A stretch of 64,000 bases of DNA, from positions 1,251,001 through 1,315,000 of the forward strand of contig NZ_AP014836.1 of assembly GCF_002356115.1 (NCBI RefSeq), written 5' to 3'. The position numbers and the translations under genes were made by a program. How positions within the stretch are numbered: position 1 is the stretch's first letter; each line of letters starts with the position of its first letter. Below, piece by piece: positions 8,910 to 18,906 of the stretch. The notes below the pieces were generated by a model, which was not told where the DNA came from, ran no database searches, and worked only from the letters and a program-made list of their open reading frames with translations. The DNA is from Candidatus Nitrosoglobus terrae (GTDB taxonomy: Bacteria > Pseudomonadota > Gammaproteobacteria > Nitrosococcales > Nitrosococcaceae).

Positions 8910-10070
8910 ATGCAGTATTTATTGCTATTAATCACCCGAAACGCTTTCCGTCAAAAACTTCGTACCCTCCTCACCATTCTTGGAATTGTAATTTCCACAG
9001 TGGCTTTTGGCCTGCTCCGTACGGTAGTGGATGCTTGGTATGGAAAGGCCGAATCAGCTTCATCCGCCCACCTGATTACTCGCAACGCTATCTCACTCGT
9101 TTTTCCTCTCCCCCTCAGCTATAAAAATAAAATTCAACAAATCAGAGGCGTTGCTGCCATCAGCTATTCCAATTGGTTTGGTGGTATTTATAAAAGTGAG
9201 AAAAATTTTTTCCCCCAATTTGCTGTTGAGCCACACAGCTATCTAAACCTTTATCCCGAATATTTGCTCTCCTCTGAGGAAAAGAAAAATTTTTTTCGCG
9301 ATCGCCAAGGGGCTATTGCGGGTAAAAGATTAGCCCAAAAATATGGCTGGAAAGTGGGCGATATTATTCCTATTCGCGGCACCCTCTATTCAGGTGACTG
9401 GAATTTTATGCTACGGGGTATTTACCAAGGCGCTCATAAAACCACTGACGAAACTTTATTTCTTTTTCAATGGGAATACTTAAATGAAAAACTCAAAGAA
9501 GTAGCAGAAAAACGCACCGATCACGTGGGTATCTATATTATTGGCTTAGAAAATGCTAGCCAAGCTGCTGAAGTATCACAGGCAGTTGACGATTTATTTA
9601 AAAATTCACCGGCAGAGACTCTTACAGAAACAGAAAAAGTTTTTCAACTGGGCTTTGTAGCCATGACTGAAGCCATTGTCACGGTAATTAAAATAGTTTC
9701 CTTTGTGATTGTTGCGATTATCATGGCCATCATGGCCAACACTATGGCTATGAGCGCCCGGGAACGAAAACGAGAGTACGCGACTTTAAAAGCACTCGGG
9801 TTTCCTGGCAGATTTATTGCGCTATTGGTTTATGGAGAATCCATTATTATTGCCATGACCGGCGGTCTCATTGGGCTTGGCTTACTTTATCCTACAGCCA
9901 CAATCTTTGTCAGTAAAATGGGTACTTTCTTTCCGGTCTTCAAGGTGGCTACTAAAACCGCATGGTTATCCCTAGGCACCGCATTTATGGTAGGGGTTAG
10001 CGCAGCAATTGTTCCCGCCTGGCAAGGCGCTCATACCCCTATCTTGAGTGGTTTTCGAGAGGTGGGTTAA
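8910..10070 (+). CDS. ABC transporter permease, FtsX/MacB type (first)
   Basis: A 386-residue permease. An N-terminal membrane helix (TLLTILGIVISTVAFGLL) is followed by a large periplasmic MacB-like domain (about 45-240) and a C-terminal three-helix FtsX domain. The FtsX hallmark SARERKREYATLKALGFPG is present near residue 285. It pairs with the next gene, a second permease of the same layout, suggesting a heterodimer. A 1-base gap separates its stop from the preferred start of that gene. Confidence 0.9.
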   Translation: MQYLLLLITRNAFRQKLRTLLTILGIVISTVAFGLLRTVVDAWYGKAESASSAHLITRNAISLVFPLPLSYKNKIQQIRGVAAISYSNWFGGIYKSEKNFFPQFAVEPHSYLNLYPEYLLSSEEKKNFFRDRQGAIAGKRLAQKYGWKVGDIIPIRGTLYSGDWNFMLRGIYQGAHKTTDETLFLFQWEYLNEKLKEVAEKRTDHVGIYIIGLENASQAAEVSQAVDDLFKNSPAETLTETEKVFQLGFVAMTEAIVTVIKIVSFVIVAIIMAIMANTMAMSARERKREYATLKALGFPGRFIALLVYGESIIIAMTGGLIGLGLLYPTATIFVSKMGTFFPVFKVATKTAWLSLGTAFMVGVSAAIVPAWQGAHTPILSGFREVG

Positions 10071-10071
10071 C

Positions 10072-11238
10072 ATGAGCGTACCCTATACCTATATCTTTCG
10101 TAATCTTTGGGCGCGCAAGCTAACCACATTACTCACCGCTATAGGTATGGCGTTAGTTGTCTTTGTTTTTGCCACGGTACTGATGCTTTCAGCGGGGCTA
10201 GAAGAAACCTTAGTGGCAACAGGTAGTCCCAATAATGTAATTGTGATTCGACACTCAGCGGAAACAGAAGTACAAAGCACAATTGATCGAGCGCAAGCGG
10301 GAATAATAGCCACGTTACCCAATATTGCTTATGGCTCCTTGGGAGAAACGCTAGTTTCCAAAGAATTAATCGTGCTTAACGTGTTACCTAAGCGCCATAG
10401 CGGTAAGCCTTCTAATGTCACTATTCGAGGCATTTCTAGCACTGGCTTAACCCTTCGCCCCCAAATTCATTTACACCAAGGGCGCTTATTTCATTCCGGT
10501 ACCAGAGAAATCATGATTGGCAATAATCTAGTCCAAAGTTTTGTCGGTACCCACATAGGAGAAAAACTTTATCTCGGGCTAAACCCATGGACTATTGTGG
10601 GCATTTTCGATGCGGGTAAGACAGCATTTAGTTCTGAGATCTGGGGGGATGTCAATCAGCTCATGCAAGCCTTTAGACGGGATGCCTACTCCTCCGTTAT
10701 CTTTAAATTAGCCGATCCAGAGGCTTTTGAGCAGACTAAACAGCTGTTAGAAAATGATCAGCGCCTCACCATAGAAGCCAAACGTGAAACTCAATTCTAT
10801 GCCGAACAATCGGAAATGATGTCGAGATTTCTTAAAGTGTTAAGATTAGCTTTAAGTATTATTTTTTCAATGGGTGCCACTATCGGCGCTATGATTACCA
10901 TGTATGCTTCCGTGGCTAATCGTACCATTGAAATTGGCACCTTACGGGCTATTGGCTTTCCTCGGCGAAACATTTTACAAGCTTTCTTGTTAGAATCTCT
11001 CACTCTAAGCCTTATGGGCGGCATTCCCGGCCTGATCATGGCTTCATTTATGCAGCTATTGACTATTTCCACCATGAATTGGAAAACATTCTCTGAACTC
11101 GCGTTTAGTTTTACTTTAACTAAAACAATTGTATGGCAATCCCTATTATTTTCACTGTTCATGGGCCTAGTAGGAGGATTTTTGCCCGCAGCTCGGGCGG
11201 CACGAATGAACATCATTGAGGCGCTACGGGCAGCGTAG
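10072..11238 (+). CDS. ABC transporter permease, FtsX/MacB type (second)
   Basis: A 388-residue permease with the same plan as its upstream partner: N-terminal helix, periplasmic domain, then an FtsX domain containing NRTIEIGTLRAIGFPRRNI. The ATG at 10072 is preferred over an in-frame start at 10048 because GAGGTG sits about 8 bases ahead and the upstream gene ends at 10070. An upstream start would overlap that gene by 23 bases. It is the last gene of the four-gene transporter operon. A small GC-rich repeat (cgctac/gtagcg, 11222-11240) lies at its end. Confidence 0.9.
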   Translation: MSVPYTYIFRNLWARKLTTLLTAIGMALVVFVFATVLMLSAGLEETLVATGSPNNVIVIRHSAETEVQSTIDRAQAGIIATLPNIAYGSLGETLVSKELIVLNVLPKRHSGKPSNVTIRGISSTGLTLRPQIHLHQGRLFHSGTREIMIGNNLVQSFVGTHIGEKLYLGLNPWTIVGIFDAGKTAFSSEIWGDVNQLMQAFRRDAYSSVIFKLADPEAFEQTKQLLENDQRLTIEAKRETQFYAEQSEMMSRFLKVLRLALSIIFSMGATIGAMITMYASVANRTIEIGTLRAIGFPRRNILQAFLLESLTLSLMGGIPGLIMASFMQLLTISTMNWKTFSELAFSFTLTKTIVWQSLLFSLFMGLVGGFLPAARAARMNIIEALRAA

Positions 11239-11251
11239 CGTATTGTTAGGA

Positions 11252-11785
11252 TTACTTAGATGGTAATAATTTTCGATAAGTATTCAAAAATTCCTCAAAC
11301 TTGGCTTTTTTAAAGAAAAGCTTAGATCGTTTCTCTAGCTTACCGCACCTTTCAAATGAGATTCTGGGCTGAGTATTGATAATATTTACCCAATCTTGTG
11401 CAGAAATATGCACAATATCCGTATAAACCGAATAGGTATATTGCGCTTTCTTCCATCCTGACATGTAATCTACCACTAATTTTTCCTTAGTCACTTCTTT
11501 AAATCTATTTTCACCGACACCCTTCACTGGTCTGTCATTTAAGAAAAAGCGATGATGTCCATTACCACAAAACTTTTTTATCGTATCCACGGAATTAAAC
11601 AACATCACATCAGGCTTTCCCGCGTCTCGAAGCTTAATCATCACGCCATATCGACCATAATCAGATTTAGCGCTATAGGAAATTACCCGTTCTTGAGATT
11701 CAGAATCAATTTCTTGCTCTATTTTTGCAGCAAACACATCGCTGCTAAAGATTAGCAAATAAAAAATCATCATATATTTATTCAT
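11252..11785 (-). CDS. Hypothetical secreted protein
   Basis: A 177-residue protein with an N-terminal signal peptide (hydrophobic MMIFYLLIFSSDVFA, probable cleavage after AFA-like VFA) and no further membrane segment. Two Cys residues (KKFCGNG and FERCGKL) could form a disulfide. It is rich in Lys and has no motif I recognise. It lies convergent to the transporter operon and divergent from the restriction gene. Export to the periplasm is inferred from the signal peptide only. Confidence 0.62.
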   Translation of the reverse strand: MNKYMMIFYLLIFSSDVFAAKIEQEIDSESQERVISYSAKSDYGRYGVMIKLRDAGKPDVMLFNSVDTIKKFCGNGHHRFFLNDRPVKGVGENRFKEVTKEKLVVDYMSGWKKAQYTYSVYTDIVHISAQDWVNIINTQPRISFERCGKLEKRSKLFFKKAKFEEFLNTYRKLLPSK

Positions 11786-11823
11786 CTTAATACTCGCTTA
11801 GCTTAATTTTTAAAAAGAAAACC

Positions 11824-14800
11824 ATGATTAGCGCCCTTTCTGCTTTATTAACTCAATTTCGTGAGCAAACCCTCAGCGTACGAGATCAAGGCACTAGCTT
11901 TGAAAAGCTTATGCTTCAATATTTTAAGACGGAACCTTTTTACCAATCCCAGTATCGAGAAATTTTCCGCTATGGAGATTGGGTTACCCGGTATGGTGAA
12001 CCGTTGGGGATTACCAGCAAACAGGATACAGGCATTGATTTAGTCGCCGTCACCCCTGAGGGTCAGCACCACGCGATCCAGTGTAAAAACTACGGGGCGG
12101 ATAAAACCATTAACAAAACCGATATTGATAGTTTTTTCACCGCCTCGGGTAAAACCTACTTTAGCCAGCGTATTATCGTAACCACTACTAATCACTGGAC
12201 GGAAAACGCCCAACGCTCACTAGAAAATCAACAGCCCCCAGTGAGTACACTAGATCTCCATGCCCTTGAAAATAGCATCATTGACTGGTCAGCGTATCAA
12301 GTCGATACCACTCAGCCCGTACTTAAAGCACAAAAGCAACTACGGGATCATCAACAGCAAGCCTTAAATCATACCCTTGATCGCTTTAAAACCGCTGATC
12401 GAGGCAAGTTGATCATGGCCTGTGGCACAGGTAAAACCTTTACTTCATTAAAAATTGCTGAGGCCATTGCTGGCAAAGGCAAGCGCGTGTTGTTTTTAGT
12501 ACCCAGCCTTTCGTTGTTAAGTCAAACTATCACTGAATGGACACAAGAAAGCGCTCTGCCGTTAACAAGCTTTGCCGTGTGTTCCGACAGTGACGTAGGC
12601 AAGCGCCAAACCAAAGCCGATGACGATCGAGTTATCACTGGATTAAGTGACCTGCAATATCCGGCCACCACCCATGCAGAAACCTTAAACAGGGTAATGA
12701 ACACCCGCCCTAATGATGACAGCATGACAGTGGTGTTCTCGACCTATCATTCCATTGCGGTATTGAATGAGGCTCAACAACAAGGTTTACCCGCCTTTGA
12801 TTTAATTATTTGTGATGAAGCCCACCGCACCACCGGGGCTACCTTTGACGGCGAAGAAGAAAGCGCCTTTGTGCGTGTACATGATAATAGCTTTATCCAA
12901 GGCCATAAACGCCTTTATATGACTGCTACCCCGCGTATTTATGGCGATGATGCCAAAAAGACCGAAGGCGTGACCTTGTGCTCCATGGACGATGAAAGTA
13001 TTTACGGCAAAGATCTCTACGTGATTACTTTCTCTGAAGCCGTCGCCCGCAAATTGCTGGTGGACTACAAGGTAATCGTATTAGCCATTGAAGAAGCCCA
13101 CATTAACCGCCGTTTACAAACCCTACTCACCAACCAAAGCAACAGCTTAAAAGTCGATGATGCCGCCAAGATTGTGGGGTGTTGGAAAGCCCTGTCTAAA
13201 CAAGATTTATTGGAAGGTAACGCCAAACTGGCTGAACCGATGAAACGTGCCGTCGCCTTCTGCCAAGTCATTGAAAAACAATACCAAGGCAAAAAGCACA
13301 AGGTCAGTTCGAAGCAAATTGCAGAAATGTTTGGCGCTGTGGTAGCGCAATACCAAGACTTTGAGAAAAATGAATTACTGAACAAGGACTCCACTGCTCC
13401 CCTTGATCCAGCCCTTTTGATGCGCTGTGAGGCTCAGCACGTGGACGGCACCATGAACGCCAGTGAAAAAGAAGCTAAATTAAGCTGGCTCAAAGCCACC
13501 ACGGAAGAGAACACCTGCCGTATTTTATCTAACGTGCGCTGTTTAGCTGAAGGGGTGGATATCCCCGCCCTCGATGCGGTATTGTTTTTAACCCCCCGTC
13601 ATTCCCAAGTGGAGGTGGTGCAATCCGTGGGTCGGGTGATGCGTACCGTGAAAGATGAAAACGGCAACGACCTGAAAAAAATGGGCTACGTGATTTTGCC
13701 GGTGGTGATTCCCGCCGGTGTAGAACCAGAGGTTGCCCTAAACAATAACGAAACTTATCGGGTGGTATGGCAGGTGCTCAACGCCCTGAGAGCGCACGAT
13801 GACCGCTTTGATGCCATGATTAACAAGCTAGAATTTAACGGAACGATGCCCGCTAAAATGGAAGTCATCGCCATCGCCGATAAAGTAACACGCAAGGGGG
13901 AGCGGGTTAACAAACAGCAGCGCCAAGCCGGCCAAGCCCGTGGTGGCAATGCTATCGGCAACGTGGCAGAAGATTACCCCGCATATCAGTATGGAATGCA
14001 ATTTGAAGTAGGCGAAATCGAACGCGCCCTCTATGCCAAGATCGTGAAGAAATGCGGCAACCGACACCACTGGGAAGATTGGGCAACCGATATTGCCAAA
14101 ATCGCCAATACCCATATCGACCGCATTAAAGCCATCTTAGAAAACCAAGCCAACAGCGCTGAAATTGCCGCCTTCAATACCTTTGCCGCTGAGCTTAGGG
14201 ACGATCTCAACAACAGCATTAGCGATGCAGAAATCATTGAAATGCTGGCGCAACACCTCATTACCCAGCCAGTCTTTGAGGCATTATTTGCTCAATATCA
14301 TTTTGCCCAACACAATCCCATGTCCCAAGCGCTACAGCGAGTGCTTGATACTCTCCACGCCCAGCAGCTAGACAAAGAACGGGATACCTTGGAATCTTTC
14401 TATGAATCGGTGAAAATGCGCGCCGAGGGCATTCACAGCGCCGAAGGGAAACAGCGCATTGTGATCGAACTCTACGATAAGTTTTTCCGCAACGCTTTCC
14501 CCCGCATGACCGAACGTTTAGGCATTGTGTACACGCCTATTGAAGTGGTGGATTTTATTATCCATTCCGTGGAGCATGTGCTAAACAGCGAATTTAACAG
14601 CAGCCTGGCCGAAAAGAATGTTCACATTCTCGACCCCTTCACCGGCACCGGCACCTTTATCACCCGATTATTACAAAGCGGTATTATCCCCCTTGAGAAA
14701 CTGCCGAATAAATACCAGCAGGAAATCCACGCTAATGAAATCGTGTTACTGGCCTATTACATCGCCGCCATTAACATTGAGGCTACTTATCACGGGATTT

Positions 14801-16851
14801 TAAACGGCAATATTACAGGTCAAGAAAACTCCGATAATACCCTCACCACAAAAACCGACTATCAGCCCTTTAACGGTATTTGCCTCACCGATACTTTCCA
14901 GATGACAGAAACCCCCGACTGGGTTGATAAACAACTCGAAGAAAACAGCGCCCGCCGTAAACGCCAACAAAGCCTAGATATTCGGGTGATTATGGGCAAC
15001 CCGCCCTATTCCGCTGGGCAAGAAAGCGCCAACGATAATAATGCCAATGTGGCTTATCCCAAACTCGATGAGCGCATCCGCCGCACCTATGCTGAGCACT
15101 CAACCGCCACTCTAAAGAATGCTTTATATGACAGCTATATTCGCGCCATTCGCTGGTCATCTGATCGGATTAAAGATCGTGGGGTGATTGGTTTTGTTAC
15201 CAATGGCGGCTTTTTAGAAGCCAACACCGCCGATGGCTTGCGTAAATGCTTAGCCGAAGAATTCAGTAATCTGTATATATTTCATTTACGCGGTAATCAA
15301 CGCACCTCTGGTGAACGCTCGCGCAAAGAAGGCGGCAAGATATTTGGCTCAGGTAGCCGCGCTCCTATCGCTATTTCTATTCTCGTAAAAAATCCCGATA
15401 GCTCAGCGCAAGGGCAAATTTACTTTTACGATATAGGCGATTACCTAAGCCAAAAAGAAAAACTAGAAATTATTGCTGAGCTAGGCAGTATTCAAGCCAT
15501 TACCGCCCAACACGGCTGGCAACCCATTACCCCCGATCGCTTTGGCGACTGGCTGAATCAGCGCGACCCGAATTTTGATAGCTACATCAGCTTGGGGGAT
15601 AAAAAAGATAAAAACGCTAAGGTGGTGTTTGAGAATTATTCTAGGGGCATAGCAACTAGTAGGGATGCATGGTGTTATAACGCTTCAAAAATAAAACTGC
15701 AAAAGCATATTCAGAAATCTATTAATTTTTATAACTCTGAGGTACAGCGCTATCTGGATGAAAAAAGCCAGCTAAAAGCTGAAGATTTTGCGAAATTTGA
15801 TTCAACTTCATTTACTTGGGATAGTGCAAATAAATGGGATTTAGAAAAAGGTAAATTTTACCCGTTTGATAGTCATGCGCTCTATAAGGCGATTTATAGA
15901 CCCTTTACAGGCTCTAATTTATATTTTCATCGATTGATGAATAATAGGGTTTATCAAATGCCCCAAATCTTCCCCACCCCAGAGAGCGAAAACTGGGTGA
16001 TTTCGGTAACAGGGCTTGGTACACCGAAAGAGTTTTCATGTGTTATTACCAATGTTATTCCTGATATTCAGTTACACGCCAATGGCCAATGCTTCCCCCT
16101 TTATCTCTACGAAAAAGCCGAGCCTAATATGGGTTTGTTCGCCCAAGCAGGGATTGAAGCCCAATACCAGCGCCGTGAGGCCATTACCAATGAAGCCTTG
16201 GCGCACTTTCAAGCGGCTTACCCAGAACTTAGCATCAGCAAAGAGGACATTTTCTACACCCTCTATGGTTTGCTCCACAGCGAGGATTACCGCGAGCAAT
16301 ACGCCGATAACCTCAGCAAACAGCTCCCACGGATACCACGGGTTAAAACCGCTCAAGTCTTTAGCGCCTTTACTCAAGCAGGCCGTGATTTGGCCGCGCT
16401 GCACTTAAATTATGAAACCGTGGTACTTAATACCACTGCCAAGCTGACGGGGAAAACCAAAGGCTTAACTATCACGGCTAATGGGGTTATTGGTGGCCAA
16501 GATAGTGATTTTTATGTCACTCAAATGAAGTTTGGCAAAACCAAAGACTCCGAAACCGGCAAGAGTGTAGAGGACAAAACCACCGTGATTTATAACCCCG
16601 GCATTACCATTGAACATATTCCCCTTGAATCTTACGACTACATTGTTAACGGCAAACCCGCCTTAGAATGGGTGATGGAGCGCCAAAGTGTGACTACTGA
16701 TAAAAAATCCGGCATTACCAACGACGCGAACGACTGGGCGCTTGAAACCATGGGCAACGCCAAATACCCACTAGAGCTATTCTTGCGCGTGATTACCGTG
16801 AGTCTGAAAACCCAAGCCATTGTGGGGAAATTGCCTAAATTAGAGATTTAA
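11824..16851 (+). CDS. Single-polypeptide restriction-modification enzyme (Type ISP, LlaGI-like)
   Basis: A 1675-residue fusion of everything needed for restriction and modification. The N-terminal Mrr-like nuclease has D72 in GIDLVAV and Q86-x-K88 in IQCKNYG. The SF2 helicase has Walker A GTGKT (201-205), DEAH (331-334), MTATPRIYG and QSVGRVMRT (from 600). The adenine methylase has motif I DPFTGTGTF (from 937) and motif IV NPPY (1059-1062). The C-terminal part, about 1200-1675, should be the target-recognition domain. This order and length match LlaGI/LlaBIII-type enzymes, which methylate one strand and translocate along DNA before cutting. The gene looks richer in GC than its neighbours, suggesting acquisition. 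The recognition site is unknown. Confidence 0.88.
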   Translation: MISALSALLTQFREQTLSVRDQGTSFEKLMLQYFKTEPFYQSQYREIFRYGDWVTRYGEPLGITSKQDTGIDLVAVTPEGQHHAIQCKNYGADKTINKTDIDSFFTASGKTYFSQRIIVTTTNHWTENAQRSLENQQPPVSTLDLHALENSIIDWSAYQVDTTQPVLKAQKQLRDHQQQALNHTLDRFKTADRGKLIMACGTGKTFTSLKIAEAIAGKGKRVLFLVPSLSLLSQTITEWTQESALPLTSFAVCSDSDVGKRQTKADDDRVITGLSDLQYPATTHAETLNRVMNTRPNDDSMTVVFSTYHSIAVLNEAQQQGLPAFDLIICDEAHRTTGATFDGEEESAFVRVHDNSFIQGHKRLYMTATPRIYGDDAKKTEGVTLCSMDDESIYGKDLYVITFSEAVARKLLVDYKVIVLAIEEAHINRRLQTLLTNQSNSLKVDDAAKIVGCWKALSKQDLLEGNAKLAEPMKRAVAFCQVIEKQYQGKKHKVSSKQIAEMFGAVVAQYQDFEKNELLNKDSTAPLDPALLMRCEAQHVDGTMNASEKEAKLSWLKATTEENTCRILSNVRCLAEGVDIPALDAVLFLTPRHSQVEVVQSVGRVMRTVKDENGNDLKKMGYVILPVVIPAGVEPEVALNNNETYRVVWQVLNALRAHDDRFDAMINKLEFNGTMPAKMEVIAIADKVTRKGERVNKQQRQAGQARGGNAIGNVAEDYPAYQYGMQFEVGEIERALYAKIVKKCGNRHHWEDWATDIAKIANTHIDRIKAILENQANSAEIAAFNTFAAELRDDLNNSISDAEIIEMLAQHLITQPVFEALFAQYHFAQHNPMSQALQRVLDTLHAQQLDKERDTLESFYESVKMRAEGIHSAEGKQRIVIELYDKFFRNAFPRMTERLGIVYTPIEVVDFIIHSVEHVLNSEFNSSLAEKNVHILDPFTGTGTFITRLLQSGIIPLEKLPNKYQQEIHANEIVLLAYYIAAINIEATYHGILNGNITGQENSDNTLTTKTDYQPFNGICLTDTFQMTETPDWVDKQLEENSARRKRQQSLDIRVIMGNPPYSAGQESANDNNANVAYPKLDERIRRTYAEHSTATLKNALYDSYIRAIRWSSDRIKDRGVIGFVTNGGFLEANTADGLRKCLAEEFSNLYIFHLRGNQRTSGERSRKEGGKIFGSGSRAPIAISILVKNPDSSAQGQIYFYDIGDYLSQKEKLEIIAELGSIQAITAQHGWQPITPDRFGDWLNQRDPNFDSYISLGDKKDKNAKVVFENYSRGIATSRDAWCYNASKIKLQKHIQKSINFYNSEVQRYLDEKSQLKAEDFAKFDSTSFTWDSANKWDLEKGKFYPFDSHALYKAIYRPFTGSNLYFHRLMNNRVYQMPQIFPTPESENWVISVTGLGTPKEFSCVITNVIPDIQLHANGQCFPLYLYEKAEPNMGLFAQAGIEAQYQRREAITNEALAHFQAAYPELSISKEDIFYTLYGLLHSEDYREQYADNLSKQLPRIPRVKTAQVFSAFTQAGRDLAALHLNYETVVLNTTAKLTGKTKGLTITANGVIGGQDSDFYVTQMKFGKTKDSETGKSVEDKTTVIYNPGITIEHIPLESYDYIVNGKPALEWVMERQSVTTDKKSGITNDANDWALETMGNAKYPLELFLRVITVSLKTQAIVGKLPKLEI

Positions 16852-16870
16852 ATAGGAGTATATTTTTATG

Positions 16871-17725
16871 CTAGAGCGGTACTCTAAGGCCAGCGACCAT
16901 CTCAAGATAATCAGGATGATCCGGAGGAATAAAGCCCCGTCGGATTAAAAAATCAATAATGACTAAATTACAATTTTTCTTAAATTCTTCGGTATCTTGA
17001 ACTAAGGCGGCCACCTTCTCCACCGGCCACAGATAAAATTCCTCTACTTCCCCATCTTGGCACTGAGGGATAACATCAGCCGGTAGTTCTAAATCATAGC
17101 AGTACATGATATCCGGTTTAAGGCCCAAGGGCGTTTCCATACAATAGGAAATATAACCCACGGGTATGGCTTGGGCGCAAAGATCAGGGGGAATAGCGGC
17201 CTCTTCCCAGCCCTCCTTTATCAAGTTCTCCGAAAGGGAAATCCCATAGGGCAAGCCACCGGCTATCATGTTATCCAGCTTTCCTGAATCACTCCATTTG
17301 CTACGGGATCGCCGCCCGATCCACATTTTTAGCTGGCCGTTGTCATTGACAACACCATTTAAGTGCTGGCCAAAAGCCCGAACCCCAAAATAAGAGGCAG
17401 CCCCCCGATCAAGGGTAAATAGCACCTGCGCTTTTGATGTTCCGGTGACGGGATAAGATTCTCCATGCCAATGGGGAATGACTCCCTGTTCCACTAAAAT
17501 TTCTACAACGGTTCTCATGGCTTGGGTTCGAGCGGCAAGCGAACAAAGATGAGGATCTAGCCGGACAGCTTGGGGGGAAACTTGGAAAACCGTGGGCCAC
17601 GATTTTAATCTTTCTGCAAAATCATGCTTAAGGTGCCCTACTCTTATCCCATCTACGTAAAAAGGGCGAAAATTTGCTAACTGACAATTATTGCAGTCTT
17701 TAATGTGGCTAAGGTAACTCATCAC
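16871..17725 (-). CDS. Nudix hydrolase with DUF4743-type N-terminal domain
   Basis: A 284-residue protein. The N-terminal half (about 1-120) resembles DUF4743, found in front of Nudix domains related to the yeast Tnr3 / YJR142W group. The Nudix region contains AGGLPYGISLSENLIKEGWE, followed by EAAIP, a degenerate form of the Nudix box with the metal-binding KExxEE-like core. Such proteins hydrolyse nucleotide or thiamine-diphosphate derivatives; the substrate here is unknown. The start is GTG 17725 or ATG 17722; neither has a clear ribosome site. It is convergent with the restriction gene, 19 bases away. Confidence 0.75.
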   Translation of the reverse strand: MMSYLSHIKDCNNCQLANFRPFYVDGIRVGHLKHDFAERLKSWPTVFQVSPQAVRLDPHLCSLAARTQAMRTVVEILVEQGVIPHWHGESYPVTGTSKAQVLFTLDRGAASYFGVRAFGQHLNGVVNDNGQLKMWIGRRSRSKWSDSGKLDNMIAGGLPYGISLSENLIKEGWEEAAIPPDLCAQAIPVGYISYCMETPLGLKPDIMYCYDLELPADVIPQCQDGEVEEFYLWPVEKVAALVQDTEEFKKNCNLVIIDFLIRRGFIPPDHPDYLEMVAGLRVPL

Positions 17726-17756
17726 TGGGAGTTAAAGATATATCCTTCCCCTGTTT

Positions 17757-17963
17757 TTATTTTGCAATACTATCCCGCTTTGAGTATGAATAGGTAGTGC
17801 TTGTAACCTTATTTTCCTTTTGATCCTCCATATCCTCCATGAGTTTATTTTTTATGGTTTTTTTGTAGTCGGCTGTTGCTATTGTAATTACTTTATCTAA
17901 TTCTATTTTTAATCGCTGTAATTCATCAGAAAGATTCTTTAAAATATCTCTATTTGTGGTCAT
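17757..17963 (-). CDS. Small hypothetical coiled-coil protein
   Basis: A 68-residue hydrophilic protein, Lys/Glu/Asp-rich, with a heptad-like N-terminal half (LKNLSDELQRLKIELDKVI). A good AGAGGGAAAG ribosome site sits just before its ATG, which favours a real gene. It ends 31 bases ahead of the Nudix gene in the same direction. No family is recognised. Confidence 0.45.
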   Translation of the reverse strand: MTTNRDILKNLSDELQRLKIELDKVITIATADYKKTIKNKLMEDMEDQKENKVTSTTYSYSKRDSIAK

Positions 17964-18026
17964 CTTTCCCTCTAATCCCTGAATGAAGCCTCTATAAGTC
18001 TAGAAAAGATTTATTAAAAATCAACT

Positions 18027-18875
18027 ATGAACATTGATAATCAAGATAATCGACTGCTAAAGCTCTTCCCAGCGCCATCAGAGACCGTAGCGCTTAAAGG
18101 GCTTTACTTACATCAAGAGCTACAAAGACTAGGCACAAACACAAGACCCTTTGTCTATACTAATTTTATCACCAGCTTAGATGGCCGAATCTCCCTAGCT
18201 CACCCAGAAAAAAAGACTCCTATTGTTCCAAGGGCTATTGCTAACCCCCGTGACTGGCGTTTATTTCAAGAACTCGCCGCTCAAGCAGATGTGATTATTA
18301 CCAGTGGCCGCTATATCCGCCAGCTCGCCGATGATGAAGCTCAAGATATCCTTCCCATCAGTGAAAAACCAGAATATGCCGATCTCATAGCATGGCGACG
18401 ATTACAAGGCTTATCACCGCAACCGGCTATCGTTATTGTCAGCAATAGCCTAGATATCCCTATTCCAAATGCATTGTTGGACTCCAAACGTATCATTTAT
18501 GTGGCGACAAGCGCTAGCGCTCATCCCTTGAAAATAAAAGAAATTGAAGCCAAAGGGATACGCCTCCTCTTTGCCGGTAACGAAGTAGTACAAGGTCGCG
18601 AATTAATTATCGCGCTGGGGCAAGCAGGACTCACCACTATCTATATGGTCGCTGGCCCCAAGATTTTAAATACTTTGCTCATGGATAAGATGCTGAACCG
18701 CCTTTATTTAACCCACGCGCTTAAAATTTTAGGCGGTGAATCTTTTGATACTTTATTTACGGGAAAACAGCTAGGATCGCCTGTAAATTTTAGTCTGAAT
18801 TCGCTTTACTACGATATAGTCGCTGAGGAAAAAATAAACCAATGTTTTGCTGTTTATGATGTTGTCGGATGTTAA
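18027..18875 (+). CDS. RibD C-terminal-domain (pyrimidine reductase-like) protein
   Basis: A 282-residue stand-alone RibD_C / dihydrofolate-reductase-fold protein. The hallmark TNFITSLDGRISL near residue 45 is the NADPH/substrate segment of the pyrimidine reductase half of RibD, and VAGPKILNTLL is the later nucleotide-binding glycine segment. No deaminase domain is present. It may reduce a pyrimidine or pterin intermediate, but stand-alone members have varied or unknown substrates. It is monocistronic in this window, with no clear ribosome site before the ATG. Confidence 0.78.
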   Translation: MNIDNQDNRLLKLFPAPSETVALKGLYLHQELQRLGTNTRPFVYTNFITSLDGRISLAHPEKKTPIVPRAIANPRDWRLFQELAAQADVIITSGRYIRQLADDEAQDILPISEKPEYADLIAWRRLQGLSPQPAIVIVSNSLDIPIPNALLDSKRIIYVATSASAHPLKIKEIEAKGIRLLFAGNEVVQGRELIIALGQAGLTTIYMVAGPKILNTLLMDKMLNRLYLTHALKILGGESFDTLFTGKQLGSPVNFSLNSLYYDIVAEEKINQCFAVYDVVGC

Positions 18876-18906
18876 TTAATTTATAGCTAAAAATTCTATT
18901 AGCATT

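Noticed and set aside
10797-11216. 139-codon minus-strand frame
   Set aside because: Antisense to the FtsX-type permease, whose motifs are intact.
13755-14371. Several antisense frames in the restriction gene
   Set aside because: Long open frames on both strands are expected in GC-richer coding DNA; the plus-strand product has intact motifs.
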